NCBI RefSeq assembly: GCF_030817415.1
Contig: NZ_JAUSZI010000002.1
Coordinates: 8,866,001 to 8,930,000, forward strand
Direction: 5' to 3'
DNA from: Streptomyces umbrinus
GTDB taxonomy: Bacteria; Actinomycetota; Actinomycetes; Streptomycetales; Streptomycetaceae
Length of the DNA stretch: 64,000 nt
The notes beneath the pieces were generated by a model that was given only the letters and a program-made list of their open reading frames with translations, was not told the origin of the DNA and ran no database searches. A program made the translations under genes and the position numbers. This document shows positions 41,915 to 50,388 of this stretch, one piece after another (the stretch's first letter is position 1; each line of letters starts with the position of its first letter).

Positions 41915-43060
41915 CTACAGCCAGGACAGGGCGGCCGCGCGCTCCAGTACGTCGCGTACGACGTCCTCGTCGCCCGCCACGCCCCTCGGTACCTCGTCGG
42001 GTGTGTACCGGCCGCCCACGAGCAGGCAGAAGTCCACGGCGTCCAGGACGAGTTCGCCCCGGACCGCCTCGTCCTCCGAGCCGAGCACCCACTCGGTGGA
42101 GCTCTCGCCTGCCGTCACCGCGAACAGCACCGGCGGTGCCGTCGGCCCCAGAGCCATGCCGAGGATGCGGACGGCGAGCCGTACCAGCTGCCACAGGTGG
42201 GCGTCCGGGGGCGGCGGCACCACGAGACCGAGCGCGCGGCCGATGTCGTCCGTGTGGATCCACGCCTCGAAGCCGCGCACGACGAAGTGGTCGGCGACCG
42301 GCAGCCGTACGCCCATCAACGTCGTCGCGCGCGCGGCCCGTTCGGGATCCCGGGCCTCGGGCGTGGCCAGCAGCGCGGCGGCCCGCTCGGCCCACGCGGT
42401 CACCGTCTCCTGGGGGTCGCGCGTCCGCTCGTACGCGATGACGTCGGCGGTCCGCGTGTTCCAGGCCTCCTCCCACGAGGCGTCCTCGGTGGTCCGTGAG
42501 GGCGGTGTGTGGGTCTCCAGGCCCAGGCGCACGGCCAGTTGCTCGTCGGCGGCGATCAGATGGCCGACGGTGTCGCGGACGTCCCAGTCGTGCACGACGG
42601 GCGTGCCCCACGGCCCGTGGCCGTCCACCTCCCGCAGCAGCGCGCGCAGTCCGGCGACGGCGGCCGCGTACGGGGCGGCGTGCTCGGCGACGCGCGGCAG
42701 GGCGGGCCGGGAGCGCAGGGCGAGGGCCAGCACACCGTCCGCTCCGGCCGGACCGCCACCGGCGACGGACGCTTCCGCGGATCCGGCGCCCGTCGCCCCG
42801 CCGCCCGTCGCCCCGGCGGCCGAACCGTTCTGCGAAACCGCGGCCGAACCGTTCCGCGCGACGGGTGATCCGTTGCCGGCGGCGGCCGTCCCCGGTGGCA
42901 CGTTCAGCAGCCGTACGGTCTCGCGGAGCCGTTCCGCCTCCGCCGCGCAGCTCTCGCAGCCGGCCAGATGCAGCGGTACGACCTTCTCGTCCGCGGGCTG
43001 CAGCGCGCCGAAGGCCCAGGCGGCCAGCAGCTCGGGCACACCGTCGTGGTCGTCGGTCAC
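41915..43060 (-). CDS. Zinc-finger anti-sigma factor fused to a maleylpyruvate isomerase-like domain
   Basis: A 381-residue protein starting at GTG 43060. Residues 5-60 resemble an anti-sigma zinc finger with His31, Cys35 and Cys38 (HLAGCESC). A Gly/Ala/Ser linker covers about 60-110. The rest is the DinB-fold domain of mycothiol-dependent maleylpyruvate isomerases (VHDWDVRDTVGHLIAADEQLA, then WIHTDDIGRALGL). It lies 25 bases after an ECF sigma-factor gene and is probably its cytoplasmic anti-sigma factor. The second domain could sense mycothiol or a small ligand. Confidence 0.85.
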   Translation of the reverse strand: MTDDHDGVPELLAAWAFGALQPADEKVVPLHLAGCESCAAEAERLRETVRLLNVPPGTAAAGNGSPVARNGSAAVSQNGSAAGATGGGATGAGSAEASVAGGGPAGADGVLALALRSRPALPRVAEHAAPYAAAVAGLRALLREVDGHGPWGTPVVHDWDVRDTVGHLIAADEQLAVRLGLETHTPPSRTTEDASWEEAWNTRTADVIAYERTRDPQETVTAWAERAAALLATPEARDPERAARATTLMGVRLPVADHFVVRGFEAWIHTDDIGRALGLVVPPPPDAHLWQLVRLAVRILGMALGPTAPPVLFAVTAGESSTEWVLGSEDEAVRGELVLDAVDFCLLVGGRYTPDEVPRGVAGDEDVVRDVLERAAALSWL

Positions 43061-43085
43061 CGGACGCCTCCTTCCCCTGTCGCCA

Positions 43086-43703
43086 TCATGCGCCCCTTTC
43101 CCACGCCGGATCCGGCGGCTCGGCCAAAGTCTCGGCCAACTTGCGCAGCGCGGACCGTAGGCGGGTCTTGGCGGTGCCCTCCGGGATGCCGAGCTCGACG
43201 GCGGCCTGGCGGTAGGTGCGGCCCGCGAAGTAGGCGAGGTGGACCACCTCCCGCTGCGGTTGCGGGAGTTCGGCCAGCGCGGAGTGCAGCAGCAGCGAGC
43301 GCTCGCGGTCGACGACGGCCTCGTCGGGCCCGGGCCCGGTGTCGGGGATGGCGTGCAGCGCGGAGTCGTCCGCCCCGGCGGCCTTGCGGTGCCGGGCCTC
43401 GCTGCGCACCCAGTCCACGGCCCGCCGGTGCGCGAGCACGGACAGCCAGGTGCGCAGCGAACCCCGGCGCGCGTCGAACGCGTACGGCCTGCTCCACAGC
43501 TGGGCGAAGACCTCCTGCGCCACGTCCTCGGCGGCCGCCGGGCTGTTCGTGACGCGCCGGGCGATCCGTCGCACGAGCCCGCCGTACGCCGCGTAGGCCT
43601 CGGACAGCGCGGACTCGTCGCCGTACACCAGCCGCCGATGCAACTCCGCATCCGCGGGCGGCCGTTCGGACTTGTGGAGAGTTGGCTCCACCGGCACCAC
43701 CAC
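43086..43703 (-). CDS. ECF RNA polymerase sigma factor
   Basis: A 205-residue extracytoplasmic-function sigma factor. Region 2 contains NSPAAAEDVAQEVFAQLWS and GSLRTWLSVLAHRRAVDWVR; region 4 contains LPQPQREVVHLAYFAGRTYR and LGIPEGTAKTRLRSALRKL. The N-terminus has three consecutive GTG codons; GTG 43703 is placed best relative to AGGAAGGG. The gene is SigK/SigL-like in pattern and is partnered with the downstream zinc-finger protein. Confidence 0.92.
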   Translation of the reverse strand: MVVPVEPTLHKSERPPADAELHRRLVYGDESALSEAYAAYGGLVRRIARRVTNSPAAAEDVAQEVFAQLWSRPYAFDARRGSLRTWLSVLAHRRAVDWVRSEARHRKAAGADDSALHAIPDTGPGPDEAVVDRERSLLLHSALAELPQPQREVVHLAYFAGRTYRQAAVELGIPEGTAKTRLRSALRKLAETLAEPPDPAWERGA

Positions 43704-43757
43704 CTCGTGATGCCCTTCCTAGCGTCCCGGTGGGTCCCGCGCCAGTGGGTCCGGCAA

Positions 43758-44807
43758 TCAGCCCGACAGGACGTCCAGCAGACGATCGACGTCCGCGGCC
43801 GTGTTGTACAGGTGGAACGCGGCCCTCAAGTTGCCCGCGCGGTCCGAGACTTCGATGCCCGCCCGGCTCAACTCCGGCTGCCGGTGGCCGAGTCCGGGCA
43901 CGGAGACGATCGCGGAGCCCGGCGCCGGAACCGGCTCCTGCCCCAGGCCGGCCAGGCCCGCGCGGAAGCGGTCGGCGAGGGCGAGGTCATGGGCGTGCAC
44001 GGCGTCCACGCCCAACTCCTCGATCAGCTCCAGCGAGTGACGGGCGCCCGCGTACGAGAAGAGGCTCGGGCTCTCGTCGAACCGCCGTGCGGAGTGGGCG
44101 AGTTCCTCGACCGGCCCGTAGCAGCTGTCCCAGGGGTGCTCTCCCGCGACCCAGCCCGCGAAGATCGGGTTCAGTCCTCCCAGGTCCTCCGGAACGACCA
44201 GGAAAGCCACGCCCCGCGGGCAGACGAGCCACTTGAAGGCGACGGAGGACACATAGTCGTACGCGTCCGCCTCGACGGGCAGCCATCCGGTGGCCTGGGA
44301 CGCGTCGAGGTACGTACGGGCCCCGTGCTCCCGCGCTGCCTCGCGCAGCGCGGGCAGATCGACGATCCGGCCGTCCGCGGACTGTGCGGCGCTGACCGCG
44401 ACGAGCGCGGTGCCGGGGCGCACCGACTCGGGGATCCGCTCCAGCGGCACGGTGCGCACCTTGAGGTCGCTGCGCACGTGGAAGGGGTTCACCACGGAGG
44501 TGAAGTCGGCCTCGGCGGTGAGGACTTCGGCGCCCTCGGGCAGCGAGGCGGCGATCAGTCCGCTGTAGACGGCGACGGAGGCCCCGGCCGCGACACGGCG
44601 GTCCGGGACTCCGACGAGACGGGCGAAGGCGGCGCGGGCCGCCTCCACGTCGGCGAACATGTCCTGCGGCTGCCCGGCCGCCACGGACTCGACGCCGACC
44701 CGCATGGCGTCGACCGCGCGGGCCGGGAGCAGCCCGGTGCTCGCGGTGTTGAGATAGGTGTTCTTCGCGGCGAACTCGGCTCGGACGAGGGTCTCGAAGG
44801 TCTCCAT
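43758..44807 (-). CDS. Class V aminotransferase (cysteine desulfurase-like PLP enzyme)
   Basis: A 349-residue PLP enzyme. The cofactor lysine is in SSVAFKWLVCPRG; the preceding TYLDASQATGWLPV carries the aspartate that holds the pyridine ring, and TYLNTASTGLLP is the usual N-terminal anchor. I choose METFETLV (44807); a start at 44843 adds 12 unrelated residues. No Suf/Isc genes are nearby, and a distinct cysteine-desulfurase active-site loop is not evident, so the substrate remains open. Confidence 0.85.
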   Translation of the reverse strand: METFETLVRAEFAAKNTYLNTASTGLLPARAVDAMRVGVESVAAGQPQDMFADVEAARAAFARLVGVPDRRVAAGASVAVYSGLIAASLPEGAEVLTAEADFTSVVNPFHVRSDLKVRTVPLERIPESVRPGTALVAVSAAQSADGRIVDLPALREAAREHGARTYLDASQATGWLPVEADAYDYVSSVAFKWLVCPRGVAFLVVPEDLGGLNPIFAGWVAGEHPWDSCYGPVEELAHSARRFDESPSLFSYAGARHSLELIEELGVDAVHAHDLALADRFRAGLAGLGQEPVPAPGSAIVSVPGLGHRQPELSRAGIEVSDRAGNLRAAFHLYNTAADVDRLLDVLSG

Positions 44808-44914
44808 GGGACCACTCTGCGGCCCGGGCATCTCCCCGTCCATTGCCGACTTCTACGTGGTTTCGCCAAGCAACGCTTATGGATACGCCCCGACCTGCGC
44901 TTTTGCCGTCCCCG

Positions 44915-45628
44915 TCAGTTCTGCGGCACCGCGCATCCGTCGGGGCCGCACGCCTCGGCGTCGTCCTGCTGGATCAGCTTGAGGGGCGAGTGGCTGCCCC
45001 ACGCCTGCTCCAGGGCCTGCGCGAAGACCTCGGCGGGCTGGGCGCCGGAGACGCCGTACTTCCGGTCCAGGACGAAGAACGGCACGCCGTTGGCGCCCAG
45101 CTCGGCCGCCTCGCGCTCGTCGGCGCGGACCTCGTCGGCGTACGCGGCCGGGTCGGCGAGCACCTTGCGGGCCTCGTCGGCGTCGAGTCCGGCGGAGACG
45201 GCCAGCTCCACGAGCCGCTCGTCGTCGCCGAAGACGGACCGCTCCTCGGCGAAGTTCGCCTTGTAGAAGACCTGGATCAGCTCGTCCTGCCGGCCCCGCT
45301 CCTTGGCGAGGTGCAGCAGCCGGTGCATGTCGAAGGTGTTGCCGTGGTCGCGGTCCCGGGTGCGGTACTCCAGACCCTCGGCGGCGGCCTGCGTGCCGAG
45401 GTTCTCCTCGCCCGCCTGCGCCTGGGCCTCGCTCATCCCGTACTTCTTGGTGAGCATCTTGATCACCGGCTGGATGTCGGTCTTGGCGCGCCCGGGGTCG
45501 AGCTCGAAGGAGCGGTGCACCACCTCGATGTCGTCGCGGTGCGGGAAGGCGTCGAGCGCCTTCTCGAAGCGGGCCTTGCCCACGTAGCACCACGGGCAGG
45601 CGATGTCGCTCCAGATCTCGACGCGCAT
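44915..45628 (-). CDS. DsbA-family oxidoreductase, FrnE-like
   Basis: A 237-residue thioredoxin-fold protein without a signal peptide, so cytoplasmic. The redox pair is Cys11-Pro-Trp-Cys14 (IACPWCYVGK), and the cis-proline loop is GANGVPFFVLDRKYGVSGAQ, typical of FrnE/2-hydroxychromene isomerase-like DsbA proteins. The C-terminus carries two more cysteines (ACGPDGCAVPQ), possibly a second metal or redox pair. The start MRVEIWSDIACPWC is chosen over a GTG/ATG ten residues earlier. Confidence 0.88.
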   Translation of the reverse strand: MRVEIWSDIACPWCYVGKARFEKALDAFPHRDDIEVVHRSFELDPGRAKTDIQPVIKMLTKKYGMSEAQAQAGEENLGTQAAAEGLEYRTRDRDHGNTFDMHRLLHLAKERGRQDELIQVFYKANFAEERSVFGDDERLVELAVSAGLDADEARKVLADPAAYADEVRADEREAAELGANGVPFFVLDRKYGVSGAQPAEVFAQALEQAWGSHSPLKLIQQDDAEACGPDGCAVPQN

Positions 45629-45702
45629 GTCTTCGGCTCTTTCGGCTCGTACGGACACGGAGGCACCCTCCGCTCGGTACGTGAACGTTCAATGGTCTCG
45701 GA

Positions 45703-46227
45703 TCATTCCCGGCGGAGCCCGGTGCCCACCGCGTACCGCAGGACGAGATGGTGATCGCCCGCGACCGGCGGGTTCTCCGGATCCGGTACCCAGCCCCGGC
45801 GGGCGTAGAAGTCCCGGGCCCGCTCGTTGTCCACGTGCACGTCGAGCGTCGCGATCCGCTTGCCGTCGGCCCGCCACTGCTCCGCGCACTCGGCGTGCAG
45901 CGCGCTCCCCAGGCCCGTACGCCAGTGGTCCGGGTCGACATGGAGCTGGAACAGCTTCACGGTGTCCGAGGGCGCGCCCGTCGCGGTGCGGAACGAGGCG
46001 ACGGCCACGATGCGGCCCTCGTGGACCGTGCACAGCACGTGTCCGTCGGGGCGCTCGATGGCGGCGCGCCAGGCCGCGACCCAGTCCGTGCCGTCCTGCG
46101 GTGTCCCGGCCGGGTAGTACGTCGCCCGTGTCCGGGAGTGCAGTGCGGCGACGGTCTCCGCCTCTGCCGACAGCACGGTTCTCGTCACGCGGCGGCCGGT
46201 CACACGGGTTCTGATCATGCCGGTCAT
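45703..46227 (-). CDS. GNAT-family N-acetyltransferase
   Basis: A 174-residue acetyltransferase with the core LHVDPDHWRTGLGSALHAEC (acetyl-CoA loop, near residues 98-117) and LDVHVDNERARDFYARRGW (motif B). Substrate unknown. The start is ATG 46227, with MIRTRV (46218) as an alternative. A cluster of repeats separates it from the next upstream minus-strand gene. Confidence 0.85.
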   Translation of the reverse strand: MTGMIRTRVTGRRVTRTVLSAEAETVAALHSRTRATYYPAGTPQDGTDWVAAWRAAIERPDGHVLCTVHEGRIVAVASFRTATGAPSDTVKLFQLHVDPDHWRTGLGSALHAECAEQWRADGKRIATLDVHVDNERARDFYARRGWVPDPENPPVAGDHHLVLRYAVGTGLRRE

Positions 46228-46510
46228 GCCGCGAAGGACGCGGGTCGCCTCCGGCGCGGTTCCGGGGGTGTGGGGTTCGTTGTCGGGTGCGGGCCCGGTG
46301 GGGGCTTGTCGCGCAGTTCCCCGCGCCCCTAAAGTCGCGCAGTTCCCCGCGCCCCTAAAAGCGGGGCTGCGCCCCGGCTTTTGTCTTTTGGGGCGCGGGG
46401 AACTGCGCGCTCAGCCACGGACGACCTGCACGTCGCAAACCACCGAACCCCCACCCACCCAGGGGCGCGGGGAACTGCGCGATCAGCCCCCACCTGGCCG
46501 CAGACGAAAC
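46228..46510. repeat. Cluster of four dispersed GCGCAGTTCCCCGCG repeats in both orientations
   Basis: Two forward copies (46305-46332, 46334-46360) and two inverted copies (46390-46417, 46462-46490) can fold into several alternative long hairpins, including one around AGCGGGGCTGCGCCCC. The 283-base gap holds no gene. It is the densest copy cluster of this repeat in the window. Confidence 0.8.
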
Positions 46511-47557
46511 TCAGCCCTCTGCCAGCGCGGCGCGCAGCGCGGAGAGGGAGGACTGGACGGAGTCCAGGGTCGCCGCGGGGCCGTAGTGGTTGACCCGGAT
46601 CATCTCCTTGGCCAGGGCACCGCCACCCGCGGCCAACGGCAACGAGGGGTCGGCGGCCAACGCCCTGGCCACCACGGCGGAGGCGTCGACCCCCACAGGT
46701 GTACGCAACGTCGTGGCGACCGGAGCCGCCGCAGAGGCCTCGTACACGTACGGCTCGAACCCGGCGCCCAGCGCCAGCACCCCCTCCCGGGTGGCGGCGG
46801 CCGCCGCAGCGTGGCGGGACATCACCGTGTCGAGCCCCTCCTCCTCGATACGGACCACGCACGCCTCCAGCGCGAGCATCTCCAACTGGGCCGGGGCATG
46901 CAGGAGCGCCCGCCGACCGCCGTCGATCCAGCGCTCCTTCCAGTCCAGGAGGGAGAGGTAGGAGCGGCGCGGAGCGTGCGGGTTGGCGGCCATGCGGGCC
47001 CAGGCGCGCGCGCTCACCGAGACCGCGGAGACCCCGGCCGGCCCGCCCATCGCCTTCTGGGCGCCGATCACACACAGGTCCACGCCCCACGCGTCCGGCA
47101 GCACCGGCTCCGCACCGATCGACGCCACCGCGTCCAGGTAGAACAGGGCACCGTGCGCCCGTACGGCCTCGCCGATCTCCGCGACCGGGTTGGTGTTGCC
47201 GGTGGCAGCCTCCGCGTGGACGAGGGAGACGAAGTCGATCTCGGGGTGCTCGGCGAAGGCCTCCTGGATCTGTGCGGCCGTGACCGCGGTGTGGAAGGGG
47301 ACGGCCAGGTCGTACACCGTCGCGCCGCAGTCCCTCAGCCAGTCGCCGAACGTCTGCCCGTACGGACCGGTGATCACGTTGAGAGCCGTCGTGCCGGGCC
47401 CTGCGGCGCCGCGAATGGCTCCTTCCAGCGGCAACAGCGCCTCTCCCTGGGTGATCAGCACGTCCTGCTCGGTGGAGAGCAGCCGCGCGACACGGTCCTC
47501 GATCGACGCGAAGTGCGCGGCGCTCAGCGGTGCCAGGTCCAGGAGGGGGTGGGTCAC
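46511..47557 (-). CDS. Class V aminotransferase, serine--pyruvate / alanine--glyoxylate type
   Basis: A 348-residue PLP enzyme starting at GTG 47557 after GAGAG. The lysine is in VIGAQKAMGGPAGVS and the ring aspartate in LFYLDAVASIGAEP. NVITGPYGQTFGDW and FVSLVHAEAATGNTNP match the small-subunit aminotransferase group that includes serine-pyruvate and 2-aminoethylphosphonate transaminases. The upstream gap (47558-47762) is shared with the divergent amino-acid importer operon. Confidence 0.85.
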   Translation of the reverse strand: MTHPLLDLAPLSAAHFASIEDRVARLLSTEQDVLITQGEALLPLEGAIRGAAGPGTTALNVITGPYGQTFGDWLRDCGATVYDLAVPFHTAVTAAQIQEAFAEHPEIDFVSLVHAEAATGNTNPVAEIGEAVRAHGALFYLDAVASIGAEPVLPDAWGVDLCVIGAQKAMGGPAGVSAVSVSARAWARMAANPHAPRRSYLSLLDWKERWIDGGRRALLHAPAQLEMLALEACVVRIEEEGLDTVMSRHAAAAAATREGVLALGAGFEPYVYEASAAAPVATTLRTPVGVDASAVVARALAADPSLPLAAGGGALAKEMIRVNHYGPAATLDSVQSSLSALRAALAEG

Positions 47558-47695
47558 AGCAGTGCTCTCTTCGTTTACGGACGGCGCTGTTCACGGATGG
47601 TGCTCACGGGGTAGACGCACACGAGCGTAACGGGCGGGTCCCCGCCCGCCCCACCGACGGCTTCTGAGGCCGGACGGCTCAATGGCCATGGGAAT

Positions 47696-47726
47696 GGTTT
47701 GAGAGCCTCAAACCTTTCCTTATAAT
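47696..47726 (+). promoter_or_regulatory. Consensus promoter with overlapping 19-bp palindrome
   Basis: TATAAT (47721-47726) is a perfect -10 and TTGAGA (47699-47704) lies 16 bases upstream. GGTTTGAG-AGC-CTCAAACC (47696-47714) is a perfect palindrome covering the -35, a likely repressor site. AGGAGG at 47749-47754 then serves GTG 47763. Confidence 0.75.
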
Positions 47727-47762
47727 CAGAAGTCACAGTTCCCCCACAGGAGGTCAACCCCC

Positions 47763-48611
47763 GTGAAGATGGTCCTCGGGCGCCGGTCCCGCATCCTGGC
47801 CGCCACCACCGCGACGGCCGGGCTGCTGCTCGTCGCCGGCTGTTCTTCGGACGACGACGGGGGCAAGAAGACCACCGCGAACGGGGTCGAGCTGGTGAAG
47901 GGCGGGCAGCTCACCACCTGCACGCACCTGCCGTACCCGCCGTTCCAGTCGGAGATCGACGGCAAGGTGCAGGGCTTCGACGTCTCGATCATCGACCTGG
48001 TCGCCAAGGACCTGGGTGTGAAGCAGGTGATCCTCGACCAGCCCTTCGAGAACTTCAAGACCGGCGGGTCCCTCAACGCAGGCCAGTGCGACCTCGCCGC
48101 GGCAGGCATGACGATCACCGACGAGCGCAAGAAGAACGTCGACTTCTCAGACCCGTACTTCGAGGCCACCCAGGCCGTCCTGGCCGACAAGAAGAGCGGC
48201 ATCTCCTCCCTCGCGGACCTCAAGGGCAAGAAGGTCGGCGCCCAGGCGCAGACCACCGGCGAGGAGTTCGCGAAGAGCAAGGGCCTCGACCCGGTCTCCT
48301 TCGAGTCCTCCGACGCGCTCCTCAACGGCCTGCGCACCGGCCAGGTCAAGGCCGTCGTCATCGACTACCCGGTCGTCCAGGGCTGGCTGAAGGACAAGGC
48401 CAACGCGGCCGCCTTCGAGGTCGCCGACAACATCAACACCGGTGAGGAGTACGGCGTCACGGTGAAGAAGGGCAACACCAAGCTCGCCGACGCCATCAAC
48501 AAGGCGCTGGCGGACGCGAAGGCGGACGGCACGTACAAGAAGCTGTACGAGAAGTGGATCGGCCCGTACGACGAGGACGCCGCCTCCGCTTCCCCGTCCG
48601 CCGCCTCATGA
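47763..48611 (+). CDS. Amino-acid-binding lipoprotein of a polar amino acid ABC importer
   Basis: A 282-residue family 3 solute-binding protein. The signal ends in lipobox LLVAGC, so it is lipid-anchored outside. Blocks are THLPYPPFQSEIDGKVQGFD, AAGMTITDERKKNVDFSDPY and LADLKGKKVGAQAQTT, typical of glutamine/glutamate/cystine-type binders. GTG 47763 is correctly spaced from AGGAGGT. Its stop overlaps the permease start (ATGA). It is driven by the strong promoter at 47696-47726. Confidence 0.93.
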   Translation: MKMVLGRRSRILAATTATAGLLLVAGCSSDDDGGKKTTANGVELVKGGQLTTCTHLPYPPFQSEIDGKVQGFDVSIIDLVAKDLGVKQVILDQPFENFKTGGSLNAGQCDLAAAGMTITDERKKNVDFSDPYFEATQAVLADKKSGISSLADLKGKKVGAQAQTTGEEFAKSKGLDPVSFESSDALLNGLRTGQVKAVVIDYPVVQGWLKDKANAAAFEVADNINTGEEYGVTVKKGNTKLADAINKALADAKADGTYKKLYEKWIGPYDEDAASASPSAAS

Positions 48612-49441
48612 GTGGGACGGACACCAAGGTCCAGCCACGCAGAAGCGGTCTGACCAGACGTCAGAAGCGGGCCGTGTCGCGGGGCGTCCAGTACGCGGTG
48701 TTCGTCGCCGCCCTGGCCGCCCTCGGTGTCACGGCCGACTGGGAGCAGTTGCAGAACCAGTTCGCCCAGGTCGACCTGGCCGAGCGGATGTTCCCGGACA
48801 TCATCACGCTGGCGCTGAAGAACACCGTCCTCTACACGGTGTCCGGCTTCGTCTTCGGCCTCGCCCTCGGCGTGGTCGTCGCCCTGATGCGGCTCTCCTC
48901 GGTCGGCCCGTACCGCTGGCTGGCCGGTATCTACATCGAGATCTTCCGCGGGCTGCCCGCCCTGCTGATCTTCATCTTCGTGGGCGTCGCCGTGCCGTTG
49001 GCGTTCCCCGGCACGGAGATCCCCGGCGGCACGTACGGAAAGGTCGCGCTAGCGCTCGGCCTCGTCGCGGCCGCGTACATGGCGGAGACGATCCGCGCGG
49101 GCATCCAGGCCGTGCCCAAGGGGCAGATGGAGGCGGCCCGTTCGCTGGGCTTCTCGCATGCCCGGGCCATGGTCTCGATCGTCATTCCGCAGGCGTTCCG
49201 GATCGTGATCCCGCCGCTCACCAACGAGTTGGTGCTCCTCTTCAAGGACTCCTCGCTGGTGCTGTTCCTCGGGGTCACGCTGGAGGAGCGCGAACTCTCC
49301 AAGTTCGGCCGCGACCTGGCCAGCGAGACCGCCAACTCGACACCCATCCTGGTGGCGGGCCTGTGCTATCTGCTGGTCACGATCCCGCTCGGTTTCGTCG
49401 TACGCCGCCTTGAGGCGAAGGCCGGGGAGGCCACCAAGTGA
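48608..49441 (+). CDS. Polar amino acid ABC transporter permease
   Basis: A 277-residue HisM/GlnP-type membrane protein. Membrane segments begin at [15 protein letters not shown] and [21 protein letters not shown]; the ATPase-docking loop is [20 protein letters not shown] (about 160-180). A single permease suggests a homodimeric channel. It is coupled to the binding protein before and the ATPase after (GTGA). Confidence 0.93.
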   Translation: MSGTDTKVQPRRSGLTRRQKRAVSRGVQYAVFVAALAALGVTADWEQLQNQFAQVDLAERMFPDIITLALKNTVLYTVSGFVFGLALGVVVALMRLSSVGPYRWLAGIYIEIFRGLPALLIFIFVGVAVPLAFPGTEIPGGTYGKVALALGLVAAAYMAETIRAGIQAVPKGQMEAARSLGFSHARAMVSIVIPQAFRIVIPPLTNELVLLFKDSSLVLFLGVTLEERELSKFGRDLASETANSTPILVAGLCYLLVTIPLGFVVRRLEAKAGEATK

Positions 49442-50268
49442 GCACTACGAGCAGTCCGGCCCTCACGAAGGACGCGAGCGGCACGCCGGAGATCCAGGTC
49501 CACGGCCTGCACAAGTCGTTCGGCGACAACGAGGTGCTGCGCGGCATCGACCTGGAGGTCCGCTCCGGCGAGGTCGTGTGCGTCATCGGCCCCTCCGGCT
49601 CCGGCAAGTCCACGCTCCTGCGCTGCGTGAACCTCCTCGAAGAGCCCACCAAGGGCCAGGTCTTCGTCGGCGGCACCGAAGTGACCCACCCGGACGTGGA
49701 CATCGACGCCGTACGCCGCCGGATCGGCATGGTCTTCCAGCAGTTCAACCTCTTCCCGCACCTGACGGTGACCGAGAACCTCACGCTGCCCCAGCGTCGG
49801 GTGCTCGGCCGCGACAAGGAGGCGGCCGCGAAGGTCGCCGCCGAGAACCTCCGGCGGGTCGGCCTCTCCGAGAAGGCGGACGCGTACCCCGCCTCCCTCT
49901 CCGGCGGCCAGCAGCAGCGCGTCGCCATCGCCCGCGCGCTCGCCATGGGCCCCGAGGTGATGCTCTTCGACGAGCCCACCTCCGCCCTCGACCCGGAACT
50001 CGTCGGCGACGTCCTCGCCGTCATGCGCATGCTCGCCGACGAGGGCATGACCATGATGGTCGTCACCCACGAGATGACCTTCGCCCGCGAGGTCGCCGAC
50101 CGAGTCGTCTTCATGGACGCCGGCGTGATCGTCGAAGACGGCACCCCGGCCCAGGTGATCGGCAATCCCACCCATGAGCGGACGAGGCACTTCCTCTCCC
50201 GCCTACTGGATCCGGCGATGGCGGACGTGGAGGAGGACAGCCCCGGCCGCCTGAGCAAGGAGGGCTGA
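49438..50268 (+). CDS. Polar amino acid ABC transporter ATP-binding protein
   Basis: A 276-residue ATPase that energises the importer. Walker A is GPSGSGKST (51-59), the Q-loop [12 protein letters not shown], the signature LSGGQQQR, Walker [13 protein letters not shown] and the switch histidine in VVTHEM. All nucleotide-binding motifs are intact. GTG 49438 overlaps the permease stop. Confidence 0.95.
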   Translation: MSTTSSPALTKDASGTPEIQVHGLHKSFGDNEVLRGIDLEVRSGEVVCVIGPSGSGKSTLLRCVNLLEEPTKGQVFVGGTEVTHPDVDIDAVRRRIGMVFQQFNLFPHLTVTENLTLPQRRVLGRDKEAAAKVAAENLRRVGLSEKADAYPASLSGGQQQRVAIARALAMGPEVMLFDEPTSALDPELVGDVLAVMRMLADEGMTMMVVTHEMTFAREVADRVVFMDAGVIVEDGTPAQVIGNPTHERTRHFLSRLLDPAMADVEEDSPGRLSKEG

Positions 50269-50275
50269 GCGCTCC

Positions 50276-50345
50276 GTGCCCCTTTAGGGGCGCGGGGCTG
50301 TATCGATTTGCGGCTCCGCCGCGTGGGCGCGACCAGCCCCCACCG
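50276..50345. repeat. Degenerate dispersed repeat, copy G
   Basis: GCCCCTTTAGGGGC forms a small hairpin at the left and GGGCGCGACCAGCCCCCACC at the right is the typical flank of the dispersed repeat, with a diverged middle. It lies just after the importer operon and may end it. Confidence 0.55.
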
Positions 50346-50388
50346 GCCCGCAGCCTCAGTACTTCACCGACGAATTAGGGTGCAGTAC

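Noticed and set aside
41915..43651. Single 578-codon product covering both sigma and anti-sigma genes
   Set aside because: Its N-terminal part is an out-of-frame reading of the ECF sigma gene; the true gene begins at GTG 43060.
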